Assembly (NCBI GenBank): GCA_027886175.1
Contig: JAJNNQ010000011.1
Location: 5,394,001 to 5,458,000 of the forward strand
DNA from: Phylloscopus collybita
Lineage: Eukaryota > Chordata > Aves > Passeriformes > Phylloscopidae
Reading direction: 5' to 3'
DNA length: 64,000 nt
In this document: piece by piece, positions 37,906 to 50,544 of the stretch
How positions within the stretch are numbered: the stretch's first letter is position 1
How the letters are laid out: each line of letters starts with the position of its first letter
Made by a program: the position numbers and the translations under genes
Notes under the pieces: model-generated
The model's database searches: none
What the model was told of the DNA's origin: nothing
What the model saw: only the letters and a program-made list of their open reading frames with translations

Positions 37906-39755
37906 TCAGGAGCTCTGTGGGCAGAGAAAAGGGGGTGACCCCGGCCTGGGGGGCCCCGGGGGGAGCACACACGCTCCGGGGGAGGGGGGACACCACCCCC
38001 GGGACCCCCCCTCACCTTCCTGCGCAGGCAGAAGCCGAGCCCCAGCGCCGGGAAGACGAAGCCCAACACGAAGCCCCCGATCCCCGGCAGCATCTTGCTG
38101 CGGGCGGCGTCCGGCGGCATCTCTGGGGGGTCCGCAGGGGTCAGGACCCCCCAAAACCTCGCACAGACACCCCAGGCCCCTCCAAGCTCCCTCCCAGTCT
38201 CCCCCAGCCCACCCAGGACCCCCTGAAACCTCCTCCCAATCCCTTCCCGGCCTCCCCAGGACCCCCCAAAGCCCCTCCTGTCCCTCTCAAGATCCCACAG
38301 CCCCCTCCCAGTTGCCCCCCAGGACCCCCAAAGCCTCTCCCAGTCCCTTCCCAGCCCCTCCAGGACTCACCCAGACCCCTCCCAGTCTCTTCCCAGCACA
38401 ACCAACCTCATCCCAACCCCGCTTTGCCATCCCCCAGCTCCTCCCAGCCCCTCCAGGCTCACTCCCATCCCTCCCAGTCACACCCAGCACCCCCAAACTC
38501 CCTCCCAGCGCCCCCCAGCACCCCCGGAACCCCATCCCACCCTCCCCAGCCCCCTCCAAACTCCTGCTCCGCCCTTCCACAGCCCCCAGCCCCTCTCCCA
38601 GCTCCAACCGGGCTCTCCCCAGCTCCCTCCCAGTTGCTCCCAGCACATCCCAGTGCCTCTGCCGGCCCGGCCAGCGGCTCCCCCGTGCCCCAGTGCCGGC
38701 TCAGGGGCTGCTCCAGGCTGACGTGCTCCACCTGGCAGCTGGAGGTGACCCCGCGGGGCCGGGGGGGCGTTTCCAGCAGCACCAGCAGCTGGTGGCTCCA
38801 GTCCCCGTTGGGCACCACGGCGGTGGCCACCACGTGCCCCGAGAGCTCCTGCTGGCCCTGGAACCACCTCAGCCGGCTCTGGGCAGGGGAGAAATCCATC
38901 CCGGAGCAGAGCAGGCGGCCGGGGCTGGGCTGGGAGCTCGAGGGCAGCAGCGAGATGGAAACGCTGGGGGGCACTGGGAGAGAGAGGGGACAGACTGGGA
39001 TCAGCTGGGGGGAACTGGGAGAGAGAGGGGAGGGGCGGTGTGGGCTTGGGAGGGACTGGGAGGGGCTGGGAATGGACTGGGAGGAACTGGGAGGGGCTGG
39101 GAGGGACTGGGAATGGACTGGGAGGGACTGGGAGGGGCTGGAAATGGACTGGGCGTGACTGGGATGGACTGGGAGGGACTGGGAATGAAGCGCGCGGCGC
39201 TGGGAGGCCGAGTCCCGCGCGGGGCGCTCGGCGCTGCGGGTCTGCCTGGCAACTGATGAGTCATCAGCAACTCGCTCTGTGATTGGCTGAGAGGCGTCAG
39301 CTCCACACACGGCCGGGATGGCCTCGCGGGGGGGGGCACTGGGAGAGACTGGGATGGGCTGGGAGGTCCCGGGGATGGGCCCAAGGAGGGATGAGGGCTC
39401 TGGGGTGATTCGCAGGGAGGGTTTGAGGGGCTCCAGGGTCATTGCCAGGGCAGGGCCCGAGGGGACGCGCTCTGCCCCACGCTCACCTCTGCGCTCCACC
39501 AGGAACGGGGCGGACACCTCGGAGTTGTGCCGGCAGTGCCTGTCCACCGCAGCCCGGCTGTGCTCCCTCCAGCCCGGCTCGCTGCTCCAGGAGCCGGCAA
39601 CTTCTCCCCAGAGGAGGTGTCCGCCCCGTACAGCCCCACATCGCTGCCCAAGGGCAGGAGCTGCTCCCGGCTGGAGATGTTCCTCTCCACCAACCTCACC
39701 CGCTCGGTGCCCTGAATGAAGTGACAGCCGGACCGAACCATCTCCTGGAACAGCC
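37906..39755 (-). pseudogene. MHC class II B copy 2, frameshifted in exon 2
   Basis: Exons on the minus strand: exon 2 39487-39755, exon 3 38689-38973 (285 bp), exon 4 38016-38122 (107 bp), exon 5 37906-37914 (Ser-Ser-stop). Exon 2 is 269 bp where copy 3 has 270. The frame shifts in the middle of beta-1: MVRSGCHFIQGTERVR in one frame, HNSEVSAPFLVERR in another. The first cysteine and NGT-like site (here QGT) lie before the shift. Exon 3 keeps both Ig cysteines and ends at a GC donor. A minus-oriented ERV LTR begins 15-20 bp upstream of the exon 2 acceptor, so exon 1 and promoter are gone. It cannot encode a full beta chain. Confidence 0.88.
39242..39290 (+). promoter_or_regulatory. Class II X1-X2-Y module, antisense in intron 2 of MHC copy 2
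   Basis: CCTGGCAACTGATGA (X1), GATGAGTCATC (X2-like) and TGATTGGCTG (Y) with the same 37-bp X1-to-ATTGG spacing as copy 1. It points opposite to the gene. Confidence 0.62.
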
Positions 39756-39771
39756 CTGGGTGTGCAGGACT

Positions 39772-39912
39772 GTCCTGGTTTGGGGCAAATTTGGGAGGAA
39801 ACCTCCAATGGGGCTCCTCCCCACACCCAGTCAGGGAAAAAAAGAACTTCCTCGGAAAAAAAGTGGGAAAAACTATTTATTTAAAAAACAAGACGCCCAT
39901 AAGCACTAAAAA
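39772..39912 (-). mobile_element. ERVK-type LTR fragment abutting MHC exon 2
   Basis: TGTCCTGGTTTGGGGCAAAT starts here, and the following ~140 bases are the reverse complement of the LTR end at 1-215, including 'aaaaactatttatttaa'. Homology fades after ~39910. Confidence 0.65.
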
Positions 39913-40464
39913 ACAAATTCTTATTTCTCTACTCATCTCCAATGGTTGGGAAGAGAGTGCATTTTGTCTGCATGAGTCTTTCCTGGCTTTCAAACACATG
40001 GTTGGAAAATGGTTCAAAAACCTGGATCAACCCTACCGTAGTGAGGCAATACCCTGTAAGTTCACTGCCCCCATGTTGTCTCAGGATTGATTTTTTAAAG
40101 TTTCTTCAATGCTGATCAACCATCCTCGAGAGGATTTCCCTTGGCTTGCTGCCCCTCTTTTCCATGGGTGTCCATGCCAGGAACACCAGGTGCTTATTTC
40201 CAGAAAGACCACGCCTGACACGTTTTTCATCTGGCCTGTCACTCAACTGCACCTCTCCCTTGCTGACCATCTAAGGCATCTCCTTTGTCACAGCTGTGCC
40301 ATTCTCCTTGAGACTGCACAGACTGCAAACAAGGCACAGCCCAGAGGGAATGTCTATTCCTTTTATTTCTATCCTTGTCACAAAGGCACCCAAAAACAAG
40401 AATCAAGCACAAAACCAGCGTAGCCATGCCTGTTCATCTGCAGGGCCTTGTTTCCTTCTTTCAG

Positions 40465-43437
40465 CTACCTTGTGCATGAAGAACTCTGGCTGGTGATGGA
40501 GTACATGGATGGAGGCACTCTGAACCATCTCATCAAGGAGGCTGAGCTGTGTGAACCTGAGATTGCAAGTGTCAGCCGGGAGGTGAGGGATCCCACCTGT
40601 GCTTCCGTGGGCTTGGGCAGGCTTGTCTGGGAAAAGGGCTCAGAACAGGAGCAATTCCATGTGCCAGGCTCTGTTTCTGTGTTGCTGCCATGCTCTGGGC
40701 AAGCAGGAGCATCTCAAGTGAACTGCCTGCCAGTGCCCCTGCACTCACTGCACTCTGTTCTTGTCCTCTTTGCTGCTGCTGTTGCATTCTCACCTTGTCT
40801 CTTGTGTTTGCTGTTCTCCATCTTGCCTCCCTAAACCTTTGCCTGTCTGCACTGCATTCCTTGCCTGTGAAAGCAAAGGTGGTGGTGGCAGCATTTGGAA
40901 CAATCAGCAAAGACAAAAGAGAGACTCACTTCTCTCAGTGCTCAGCTGCAAAGGTCAGCAGTGCAGCCAAAGTGTTCTTGACTTCTGAGCACATCCACTG
41001 CAGCAGCAGTCACTCTGGCTGCTTTGCACAGCAGAGTCTACAAGGGCAGTTGCTGTTGCTCTTTGCAAAGCTGCCCTGCCTTTCTTTAGAAAGGTGCTGC
41101 TCTGCTGGTGTAGGAGCAGCAAGCTCCTGCTCTCCAGGGCACTGTGTCCTGCCATTACTGCCCATTCCCCTGGAGAGGGAATCTTGGAGAGCTGTTTCCT
41201 TTCTGGTGTGATGAAATCACAGCAGGGATTTTTGCCCTCCTCTTTCTGTTTTCTCTCTCAGTGCCTGCAAGGACTGCATTTTCTCCACTCCAACCATGTC
41301 ATGCACAGAGATGTGAAGAGCCACAACATCCTGCTCAGAACCAATGGCTCTGTCAAGCTGGGTCAGTATACTCCTGGTCAGGTGCAGCGTTCCAGGGACA
41401 TGTGGGGTGTGGGACTGCTTTGGAGTGACTGCCAGCCCCCCAAAAATGGTGCTGCTGGCATTGCAGGGACCTCTGCTGTGAGCTGACCACACGGTTGCTG
41501 CGGCACAGACCTAGCACAAGGAACAAGCAGACCAGAGTGGCTGTGCTCTGTGTGTGTCCCTTCCCAAGGGAGGGAGCAACAAGTGCAAAGCTTCAGGGAA
41601 CAAAAGCCACTGCTGTAGGCAGTGTCAAAAATGGGGGGATTTTTGAAGCGGCCAATGCCATATTGCCTTGGCTAAAGTCCTGAGCAAACAGCAGGGACAG
41701 CTGTCCAGGAGATTCAACAGCACATTCTCCAACTTCTCCTGGGCAATTCTTTTGCTTGCTTTCCTCTTTGCACAGTATTCAACTCAAAACAGTCCTTTGC
41801 TTTCTCCCCAGCTGATTTTGGCTTCTCTGCTCAACTCACCTCTGAGCAGAGCAGACGGCACTCGGTGATCGGGACTCCTGCTTGGATGGCTCCTGAAGTG
41901 GTGAAAGGTCGACCCTATGGCCCCAAAGTGGACATCTGGTCTCTTGGGATTGTGGGCATTGAAATGGTGGAAGGAGAAGCTCCTTATGAGAGAGCAAGTC
42001 CTTGCTTGGTAAGGTGTCAATACTCTCTGATCCCGCTGTCTTTCTCACCTGTCCCACCTTCTGTCTGCCCTTGGACAAAATCCCATTGCCAGCTGCTGGA
42101 ACTACTTCCACCACAGTCCCTTTCTGAAAAGGTCCCTGCAGCACATCAGCATCTGCTGTAGTTTTGGGTGCATCACTGGGGGAACTCCAGCCTCACCCAA
42201 CACAAACAATCTCCACACTCAGGCAACATTTTGCTTTGGCTTAGAAGTCGTTCCAGCTCTTTTGGCTGTGGAGATGGCCCTACTAACAGGAAACAAGCAC
42301 CTTAGAACTGGTGTCATCTTTCCTGAAATGAAGGAAAGAAACCCAAACCTAACAAAGTTTCTAAAACAGTTGTTTGAAGAGGAGAAGTGCACCCCCATTC
42401 TTCTCACAGGGAAACTTGCCTGGAACATGGACATGAGGGTGTGAAGGCCACAGAGGCTCTCGTGCTTCTTGTGCAATGCTGCTGAAACACTCAGGGACCA
42501 TCTTTCTTTCCTAAGGTGCTTTTGCTGATGGAGTTTTCATTAACAGCATCAGTCAATGAAATCTGCTGCCAAGGCCAGATCTGCTGGATGTTGGAGAAGC
42601 TGTGGCTGCACTGGGGTTTGGGGTTTTTCTTGGTCCAGGAAAGGCATCTCTGCCTCTGTGCCACGGCAGAAACAAACTGCCACTGCAGAGTGGAGCTTGA
42701 ACAATGGGATCTGGGAGAGCAGTTACAGACACAGTGAAAGGAGCAGGGGAGAGATTCGTGTTTCCTTTTTCTCCAGGCTAAATGTTTGATCGCCACAACA
42801 GGGACCCCAGAGCTGTGGCAGCCCGAGCTCCTCTCATCTTTGCTGCGTCACTTCCTGAGCTGCTGCCTGCAGACAGACGAGGCGCAGCGCTGGTCTGCCC
42901 AGGAGCTCCTGCAGGTAAAATGCCCAGGGGCTGCAGGTGGAACAGTGTCCCAGGGATGAGCTCCTCCTCCACTCAAGTGCCAGGCATCAGATGAGCCCCC
43001 CTCCTCCTCACCTCCACTCTCGGTGCTGTTCAAAGGAGAACACTCAGCAATCCTGGACTGGGCTGGGCTGGCAGGGACCTGTCCAGGTCATCTGCTCCAA
43101 GTGCCCTGCCATGAGCAGAGACACCCTGAAAGAGATCAGGATGCTCAATCTTGAAACATTTCCAGGCCCGGGGCACTTGTCACCTCTTGCAGCAAGCTGT
43201 GCCACTGTTGCCCCACTGTTTCTCCTTTGACCTACTCTGACTCAATCCCTCTTTCATTTAAAAAATATTACCCTGCTTTTGAGGCTCTTAGCTTGAAAAG
43301 TAATGGTTCATTGTTGTTTTTTTTTTTCCTTTCTGCAGCATCCATTTGTAACAGAGGCCATGGTCACATCCACCCTGGTGCCACTGATCATTGTGGTGAA
43401 AGAGCAGAAAGAGAAGAGAAGAATGGGGCGTTCATAG
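40465..43437 (+). CDS. PAK-like (p21-activated) Ser/Thr kinase, 5'-truncated
   Basis: Five exons with good splice sites join in frame: 40465-40582, 41262-41361, 41812-42008, 42777-42914, 43339-43437 (TAG). They encode the hinge and C-lobe of a PAK-family kinase: hinge MEYMDGG, catalytic [11 protein letters not shown] (exon 3 start), [17 protein letters not shown], and the C-terminal HPF helix. The N-lobe with the glycine loop and lysine, and the CRIB domain, are absent; an ERV LTR and MHC copy 2 lie just upstream. The activation-loop Thr of PAKs is Ser here (RHSVIGT) and PYW is PAW. It resembles the PAK3-like genes expanded in songbirds. Without an N-lobe it should be catalytically dead. It is a gene fragment or part of a fusion transcript. 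Confidence 0.75.
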
Positions 43438-43539
43438 TTGATCTATTTCTCCATGACCAGCTGTGGGGGTGGACAAGGCTCCAGTGGCTCTGCCTTGGAG
43501 GAGATAAGAAGAATTGCACAACTACCTCTGCCACAGCCT

Positions 43540-43985
43540 TAAGATAAGGCGACCAAAAAAGAGGACCACAATCCCCTACGAGATTTTATGTAGATCTGTT
43601 GCAAACTATTGGCTTTGTACCCCTTCCCCTCCCACCTTAGTTCCCCATAAAAACCCCTTGAGTTCCATAGCCCCTAGGGTACCCGTCCCTGGCTCCCTTC
43701 GCCTGGAACTTAGCAATAAAGTTACCTTACGCGGAATTGCCAAACGGACCCTCACTCTCTCCTTCCCGGGCCGGCTAAGAGAGAAGCTACCTCGCAAGGG
43801 CAGAAGCTGACAATCACTGAGCTGAGAAATCACAAGAGCGGAGAATCACTGCTCTGCCCCCCTGCTGAGGCCTTCTCTACCAGCTGAGGAGTTACTTTGA
43901 CCACCCAGGGTGTCTCTAACGAGATACCTTTCGGGGTGGCTCGAAGCCTCCTGGGTCCCAGCTGCGGACCCCAGAACCAGCTGGG
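43540..43985 (+). mobile_element. LTR type C fragment
   Basis: Contains a TATA-like CATAAAAACC (43646), AATAAA (43715-43720), and a pyrimidine-rich U5-like segment after it, in the order of a retroviral LTR. It may supply the 3' end of the kinase fragment's transcript. It is interrupted at ~43990 by LTR type B. Confidence 0.5.
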
Positions 43986-43992
43986 ATCAATC

Positions 43993-44289
43993 CAGGTAGG
44001 AATGGTTGGCTCCTCCCACACTGGGTGGAGCATCTCCCAATGGGATGATGGAATGAGTCCTGTCACTGCTGAGCCACCATGGCCCATGAGCAGAAGATAT
44101 CCCCTGGAGGGTGGACAGGTGGTGAAAGAGATAAGAAACACTGCCCCACCTGGTTTGAACAGCTGGCCCGTTATCAGAAAGCATCAGCCCCCCTCCCCCC
44201 AGAGTTAAAAGAGATAAAGAAAAACATCTCCCCAGCTGCTGACAACAGATGAAACAGAATACACATTTTTGGTTCCATAACCCAAGACA
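43993..44289 (-). mobile_element. LTR type B, copy 3 (partial, minus)
   Basis: Reverse complement of 2116-2413: its TGTCTTGGGTTATGGAACC start is at 44289. It lacks the 3' half seen in the other copies. Confidence 0.6.
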
Positions 44290-45080
44290 CCCAAGCTTGG
44301 GTTTGGGGGTTCCAGGCCTCTCATGCAGTCTGGGGATTTCATCCCTCCTTTCCCTTAATTAAGGCACCTCCTGGCAGCTTTTTCCTGCAAAGAATCCATG
44401 AGTTTGGGGATTTTGGGGGGGCTGTTTTGGACAGGGACAGCTCTGTCTGGCTTTCCCCTCCGTCTTGTGGCCTCTCAGCCACCCCCAACACCCTAGACTG
44501 CTGGGATTTCCCTCCTGGGGACAAGGACCTTCATTCCCTTCCAGGAGCCCAATGTCCGGCTGGGGCTCCAGGTCAGGGGCTCCTTGAGCAGCTGCCCCAG
44601 AACCTCCACCAGGGTCTTCCAGTGTAGCCGGAGCCGCTCATCCTGGGGTCCCCAAAGCCCTCAGCAAGCCCCAAGTCCCTCCCAGGAACCCTCAACTCCC
44701 TCACACCCAGCATCCCCCACAGACCCTGCAACTTCCCCCCATGGCACCCGCCATGGCCATATCCCCACATGGCACTGGCCATGTCCCACCATGGCCTCAC
44801 CCATGGCTGTCTCCCCACCACGTTTCCATCCCTCTCATTGTCCCCCACATCTCCATCTGAGCCCGTGTCCCCCTGTGTCCCCAGGAATGGCCACGTCCCC
44901 CTCCATGTCCATGTGTCCCCACGTCACTCTCCATGTCTATGTCCCCCCATGTCCTCACCCAGGTCTTAGTTCAATGTCCTCATTTTTACCCCAGTGTCAG
45001 ATGTTTTTAAAGGGATGAAGAGAAATGAAAAGCAAATCAAGGCCAAAACAAAAGGATTTCTGTGGCCATGCCAGCTGAGA
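44290..45080. other. 3' flank of ZNF5, no gene
   Basis: Shares stretches with the ZNF3 3' flank. 44740-44960 is a degenerate CCATGTCCCC repeat. Confidence 0.45.
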
Positions 45081-45169
45081 ATCCATGTGCTTGGGTGGGA
45101 GGGAAGAACTTTATTGGAGAGGTTTCCACCCCACTGTCTCCAAAACCTTGATCAGTTCATCACCATTTG

Positions 45170-45300
45170 GCTGTGGAAGACACCCTCAGGCAATAGGAAA
45201 TCAAAATTGTGGAATCCCTGAGGTTGGAAAAAACCTCCAAGACCATCCAGTATTCCTTGAGGCCCCAGAAGATACGATTGAACACAAATGATTTCCTGGG
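45170..45300 (-). mobile_element. CR1 LINE 3'-end remnant
   Basis: 'tggaatccctgaggttggaaaaaacctccaagaccatcc' type sequence is the reverse complement of a CR1 3' end. A homologous remnant lies 3' of ZNF7 in opposite orientation (55275-55375), so it was duplicated with the ZNF module. Confidence 0.5.
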
Positions 45301-45564
45301 GTTGAAAGTCAACAAATCCACTCTGGCCAAGGAATTCCCAGTGTCTCTCTCTGTCTTGATGGATGTTCCTGCCTTCATCCAGGTGCCCATGGGGAGACAG
45401 GAAGAAGTGGAGCCACCCCCAAGCCAGGTGTCTTCCCACGGATCACCAGGGCTCTGCCCAACGAGGGTCACTGGGGATCATCCAACGCCGATCCTCCCAC
45501 GGGGGATGGAGCTGGAGCAGCGCACGAAGCTCTTCCCGCTCTCAGGGCAATCCCAGGGCTTCCC

Positions 45565-46584
45565 TTAGGGGTGCCTCTGTTTGTGTCGGGTCAAGTCATA
45601 GCTCCTGGAGAAGCTCTTCCCACACTCAGGACACTCGTAGGGCCTCTCCCCGGTGTGGATGCGCCGGTGCCTGATGAGGGTGGAGTTGCGGTTGAAGCCC
45701 TTCCCGCAGTCGGGGCAGCGGAAGGGCCTCTCCTCCGTGTGAATCCGCTGATGTCTGAAAAGAGTGGAGCTGGCGTGAAACCTCTTCCTACACTTGGGAC
45801 ACTCGTAGGGCCTCTCCCCAGTGTGGATGCGCTGATGTGTTCTCAGGTGGGAGCTGCATCCAAAGCCCTTCCCACATTCCAGGCAGGTGTAGAGCCCTTC
45901 CCCAGTGTGGAACACCTGGTGCCGGATCAGGGCTGAGCTTACTCTGAAGCTCTTCCCACATTCCCCACACTTGTAGGGCTTTTCCCCAGCGTGGATCATC
46001 TGGTGTTGCCTAAGATGGCCCTTCTGGCTGAAGCTCATCCCACATTCCCCACACTCATAGGGCCGTTCCCCAGTGTGGATCACCAGGTGTTCTGTCAGGG
46101 AGACTTTCCGGATGAAGCTCTTCCCACATTCCCCACACTCGTAGGGCTTTTCCCCAGTGTGGATCACCTGGTGTCCCCACACGACAGAGCTGTAGCTGAA
46201 GCTCATCCCACACTCCCCACACTTGTAGGGCCGTGCCCCAGAGTGGATCCTCTGGTGTTCCATCAGGGTGTGCTTCCAGCTGAAGCTCTTCCCACACTCC
46301 CCACACTCATAGGGCCGTTCCCCAGTGTGGATCACCTGGTGCCGGATCAGCTCGGACCTGTAGCTGAAGCCCTTCCCACATTCCAAGCACTTGTGGGGCT
46401 TCTCCCCTCCATCAGGCTTCTCCTCCAGCTCTGAGCTCCGGCTGCATCTCCGGCCGCCCTCCTGGCACAGGGGGGGTCTTTCCTCCTCACAGCTCCCTGG
46501 GCTGGGTTTGCAGCCCCTTGTCCTGTGGGATCTCCAGGGCTTTTCCTCCTCCTCCATCCGGACACTCCTTGGGAATGACAAATC
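45565..46584 (-). CDS. ZNF5: C2H2 zinc-finger protein, 10 fingers
   Basis: The exon starts at 46584 after CCCAAACCAG; the first in-frame ATG at 46557 gives 330 aa, with the [10 protein letters not shown] leader and ten C2H2 fingers, all with CX2C and HX3H. It ends RHP-TAA in place of the RRHH of its paralogues. Fingers 2-5 have no direct counterpart in ZNF1, while the last four are close matches, so the array grew or shrank internally. Intron and promoter (to 50044) duplicate those of ZNF1. It is a predicted nuclear DNA-binding protein with no effector domain in this exon. Confidence 0.85.
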   Translation of the reverse strand, partial: DLSFPRSVRMEEEEKPWRSHRTRGCKPSPGSCEEERPPLCQEGGRRCSRSSELEEKPDGGEKPHKCLECGKGFSYRSELIRHQVIHTGERPYECGECGKSFSWKHTLMEHQRIHSGARPYKCGECGMSFSYSSVVWGHQVIHTGEKPYECGECGKSFIRKVSLTEHLVIHTGERPYECGECGMSFSQKGHLRQHQMIHAGEKPYKCGECGKSFRVSSALIRHQVFHTGEGLYTCLECGKGFGCSSHLRTHQRIHTGERPYECPKCRKRFHASSTLFRHQRIHTEERPFRCPDCGKGFNRNSTLIRHRRIHTGERPYECPECGKSFSRSYDLTRHKQRHP

Positions 46585-49500
46585 CTGGTTTGGGGAAAAA
46601 ACAAGAGGAGAGCGCCTGAGGTTGGGGGTTCTTCCTTGCCCAAGTTCCTCTCAGGAAATCATTTTGCACCTTGTGTCTGTAAGAACCTCCAAAACACCAA
46701 GATTCAGCCCAAAAATCCTACAAACATCATGACGCAGATAAAATTAAATGAAAATTAAAAATTAAAATTAAAGCCCTAAAGTCCTCCAGACATCAAGACT
46801 CATACAAAACGTCTTCTAAAACATAAAGATTCAGCCCCTTGCAAAAACCCAAAGCACCAACATTTAGCTCAATAAAGCTCAGAAACACCAAGATTCACTC
46901 CCAGGAAAATCCTGGATCCCCCTCCCCAGTCACCTGCTGCATGTGGGGGGGCAACACTCCCGGGGCTGGGGGAGGCTGTAGATCCAGGGAGGGGTGGAAC
47001 CTTGTGCTGCCTCCTCTTCCTGTTCCTCCTCCTCCTGTCTCCCTACTCTTCCTCACTCTCCTCTTCCTCCTACTGTTCCTCCTTCTCCTGCACAATCCCA
47101 CCTTCTCCTCCCACGTGCATCCTTTGACCATTTTGTTCTTCATCCCTGCTTCTCCTTCCCTTCTCCTCCTGCCCCCAGGATTGACTGGGGACCCGAGAGT
47201 GTCCAGGAGACAGACGAGTGACAGATCAGGGGGGGCTGGGAAGAGTCAGCAGGGAGAGAGCACTGAAAATCTCATCAGGGAGGACACTGGGATCTTCAGG
47301 GAGGAAACATGGCAGGGCACCCATGCAGGGTGGAAAAGGGAAAGCCAGGAAGGGGTCCTGGCAAAAGGGATGATGATCCCAAAGTATCTCTGAAGGGTCC
47401 CTTGGGAGAATGTTGTGGCAGTTTGCTCATTCTCCCAGAGATAATTAAGGACATGGACACCCAGGGGGGCAATTAGGGAAGTCAAGAAGGGATTTGGACA
47501 ACAGGGGATGGATGGTGTTGGTGTGCTGGGAAGGGAAAGGGTGAAGGGGAATGTGCAGGAATATGGTGAAGGCAAGAAGCAGCAGCAGGAATCGCTGTGG
47601 GAAGAAAAAGGATGATGGAAAAGAGGAAGAAGATGGGAAATGTGGATTCCACCTGCAAGGATCGAGATTTTACTTGACTGACTTTGCTTGGGTCCCAGCA
47701 GAAATGAATGGTTTTGCAGAAAGTTCAGCAGCTGTCAGAGGATGAGCACCCACAGGCACTCAGGGGGGCTGCAGGAGGGGCACAAGAAGCCCCTGCAGCA
47801 CTTGGTCACAAAGGCACAGCAGGGGAAGAAGGCAAGAAGGGAGGAGGAAAAGGCCAAGGGGAAGAAGGCAAAGGCCATGGCAGAGTTTCTACAGCCCCTG
47901 AGGGATCAAGCCCAGGGCCCAAGGGGGCCCCAGCACCCAGGGCACCGGCTCGGCCACAAGGACCTGGCAGAGGCATTGCCCTCCTGGGCAGGGGAGAGCC
48001 CACCCAAACAGCCCCTGGCAAGGAATCAGGCTTCCAGCTGCAGGACACAAGGACACTGCAAGCAATAATTACATTACAGGATGTCCTCCAAATAAGAACC
48101 AAGCAGACAGATCCAGCTCCTGAGTCTGGCCCACCAACCCACTCAAACCAAGAGCACAACATTTCACCGTGGGATGGGATCAGATTATCCATGAGCAGGA
48201 GGAGGAGCACAGAGTGGAAAATTAAATGACTCAAGATGCTGTTGGCAAAGAGATGACAACGGGAAAGTGGGGAAACAGAGAACAAAGGAAATAAGAAAGC
48301 AGCTCATGTTCTGGCCCAAACGTGGAAAGGATGGGAATGGGACACGGTATCGGGGTTCCCTGGCACACCAGGGGTTAAACGAATGCTCTTCCTCCTCTTC
48401 TGTGCTACAGCAACTCTCATCTTTGGGCCATGCAGGACACCTTGCTGAGTGCAGCTCAGTCAGCAGCTGAGCAAGGGGATGCAGGTGGCAGCCAGGCCTC
48501 CTGAGCCACAAAGGGCTACAAAAGGACAGGGAATTGTTGAAAATGACCCCAGAATATTGGCTTTCACATTTGGGTGCTGGTCTTTATCTGTGGTTATTGA
48601 TTGCAAGCACAGTGCAGTTTAGAATCCCTTTGAGCTGCTTGCTCATTTAACCTCATTGCTCATTTGAAGGCTACACCGTGTAACTCATGGAAGCAGCAGT
48701 GGGATGAGTATTTGATGTTGATGTAGACACCTGACAGCTTCTAGAACTGATCATGGGATGAATGTATTGTACTGTAGGCCTTGGCAAAATAGAAAATGGT
48801 CAAATACCTGTGTGTAACCCAGAGAACTGTATAAAGCACTCAGGTTGATTCCCACAGCTGCTGATTGACCTCTCCAAGGGATGAGATAAGGGCCACACAA
48901 ACCAGAGCAGCAGAGAAGAATGAGAGAAGAGTTTGTGAACTGTTCGCTCTCTGGGAAGTGTGAAACAACAGGATGAGGCCACAAGAAGAAATAAAATAGA
49001 TTGACCTGATCTGCAGGATGTGATGTAGATAAGCCAGAGCAGACAACAAAATAAAGAAAAGTTTCTAAACCATCAAAAGCTGCAAGAATGTTTGAACAGC
49101 ACATGAAACTCATGAATATGTATGTGCCTCAGTAAAGGAACAGCACAGAGATGAGGCTGCATTAATGTGCAGGGTGTTCCTTGCCTGATGGCCAGGAACA
49201 CACCAGCACTGGACATTGTCCCAGTTTTTTCCTTATTGGACTTTTGGAAAATATTCTAAGACTGAGTTTTCGTTTTTCCAGAATTGAGCTCACTGAGAAT
49301 AATCCCAAAACCAAAGAGGACCCAGGAAGCAAAAACAGAGTCAGTGAGTGAATCTGTTTGGAGAGAGAGCTGGGGACTTGGAGATAAAGAAGGAATGAGA
49401 GAAACTCATCAGTTTCAGAAAATGTTACTCATTAACACGGACTGCTGCTCAGCCAAGGTCCTGCTGAATTCCTGAACACGGAGAAGAAGAACAAAACCTG

Positions 49501-50044
49501 AACAGAGCCAGGAATATCGGATGTTATACAAAAGGGGGGTGCATATTAACGAGGACATGCAGCAGGGGGATCGGGAAGGCTGAACTTTCCAAGGACCTTC
49601 GCCAGCGGGCAAAGGGAGAGGGAGATGCAGAAGGGAAAATCGGGATAAAAAGGAGGCTGCGAACTACAACAATTGGAGAGACCGCATGGCAAATGCCGCA
49701 TGGCCTCTCCCTTTGTTCATGAATAAAGTCACTTTTACAGGACTCCTCTGGCTCATTCAGGCACAGAAACCTCTGGCGATGCCAATTTTCTCGCACAGGC
49801 CCGGGGACAGTGCAGCGCCTCCGTCCTACCCACAGGAACCGGGACGAGCCAGCGCTGCTCCGGCCCCGGCTCCTGCCCAGGCACCCGCGAGAAGGAGACC
49901 GCGGGCAGCCGCTCCCGCAGCGCCCTCAGGGCACGGGGAACACGGCGCGGACACGGCACAACCCAGCCACAGCCAGAGCCCCCTGCCGCCCCCTCCGCCC
50001 GCAGCCAGCCCCGAGCCCCGGCACAACCCAGCGCGGCTCCCACC
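46585..50044 (-). other. Intron/5' block of ZNF5 with non-coding exon 1
   Basis: Direct duplicate of 13791-17358, including the antisense open frame (47744-48068) and the putative solo LTR (48535-49140). Exon 1 ends at 50044 (GGCGCAG|GTGGGAG). Small indels distinguish the copies: the ZNF1 intron has a ~300-bp stretch (14550-14730) missing here near 47390. Confidence 0.6.
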
Positions 50045-50330
50045 TGCGCCGGGGCCGCCTCCGAGCTCCGCCGCCGCCGCCTCCTCCACACCGAGGATCC
50101 GAAAATGGCGCCCCTGAAAAGCCAGGGCTGTCCTTCTGCCCGCGCTGCCCAATCACCGCGCAGCGAGAGCCAGGAGTGACGGCACCATCAGCCAATGGCA
50201 GCGAGCCATGGGCGGGCTCTGCACACGGCCCAGCCCCGCCCCGCGCTCTCAGGCCCCGCCCCCGGGCTGTCTGAGGGCAAAGCCGCAGATGAGGAACAGC
50301 CCTGGGACGGGCCCGGGCCCGAGGCGGGAT
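50045..50330. promoter_or_regulatory. GC-rich promoter of ZNF5
   Basis: Copy of the 17.4-kb promoter with the YY1-like 'aaaatggcgcc', two CCAAT boxes (near 50150 and 50193) and GC boxes. Homology to the 17.8-kb sequence continues to ~50540, but no plus-strand ZNF exon follows; ZNF6 on the minus strand comes next. Confidence 0.5.
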
Positions 50331-50544
50331 GGAGCTGAAAACACAAACAAAGTTCTCCGCACCTCCCGCACCGCCTTGCCCAGCCCTGCCTGCTGGGTGC
50401 CTCCGACTCAGAGGGAAGCCCTGAAGCCCCACTTCTCCTACCCCTAATTAGGAGCATCAGTTCGTCCCTTTGATTTCCCAAAAAAAGGAAAACTGCCCCA
50501 AACCCCTTCGGCTGAGTGAAGGAGGGCAGAGATTTCTGGCAGAA

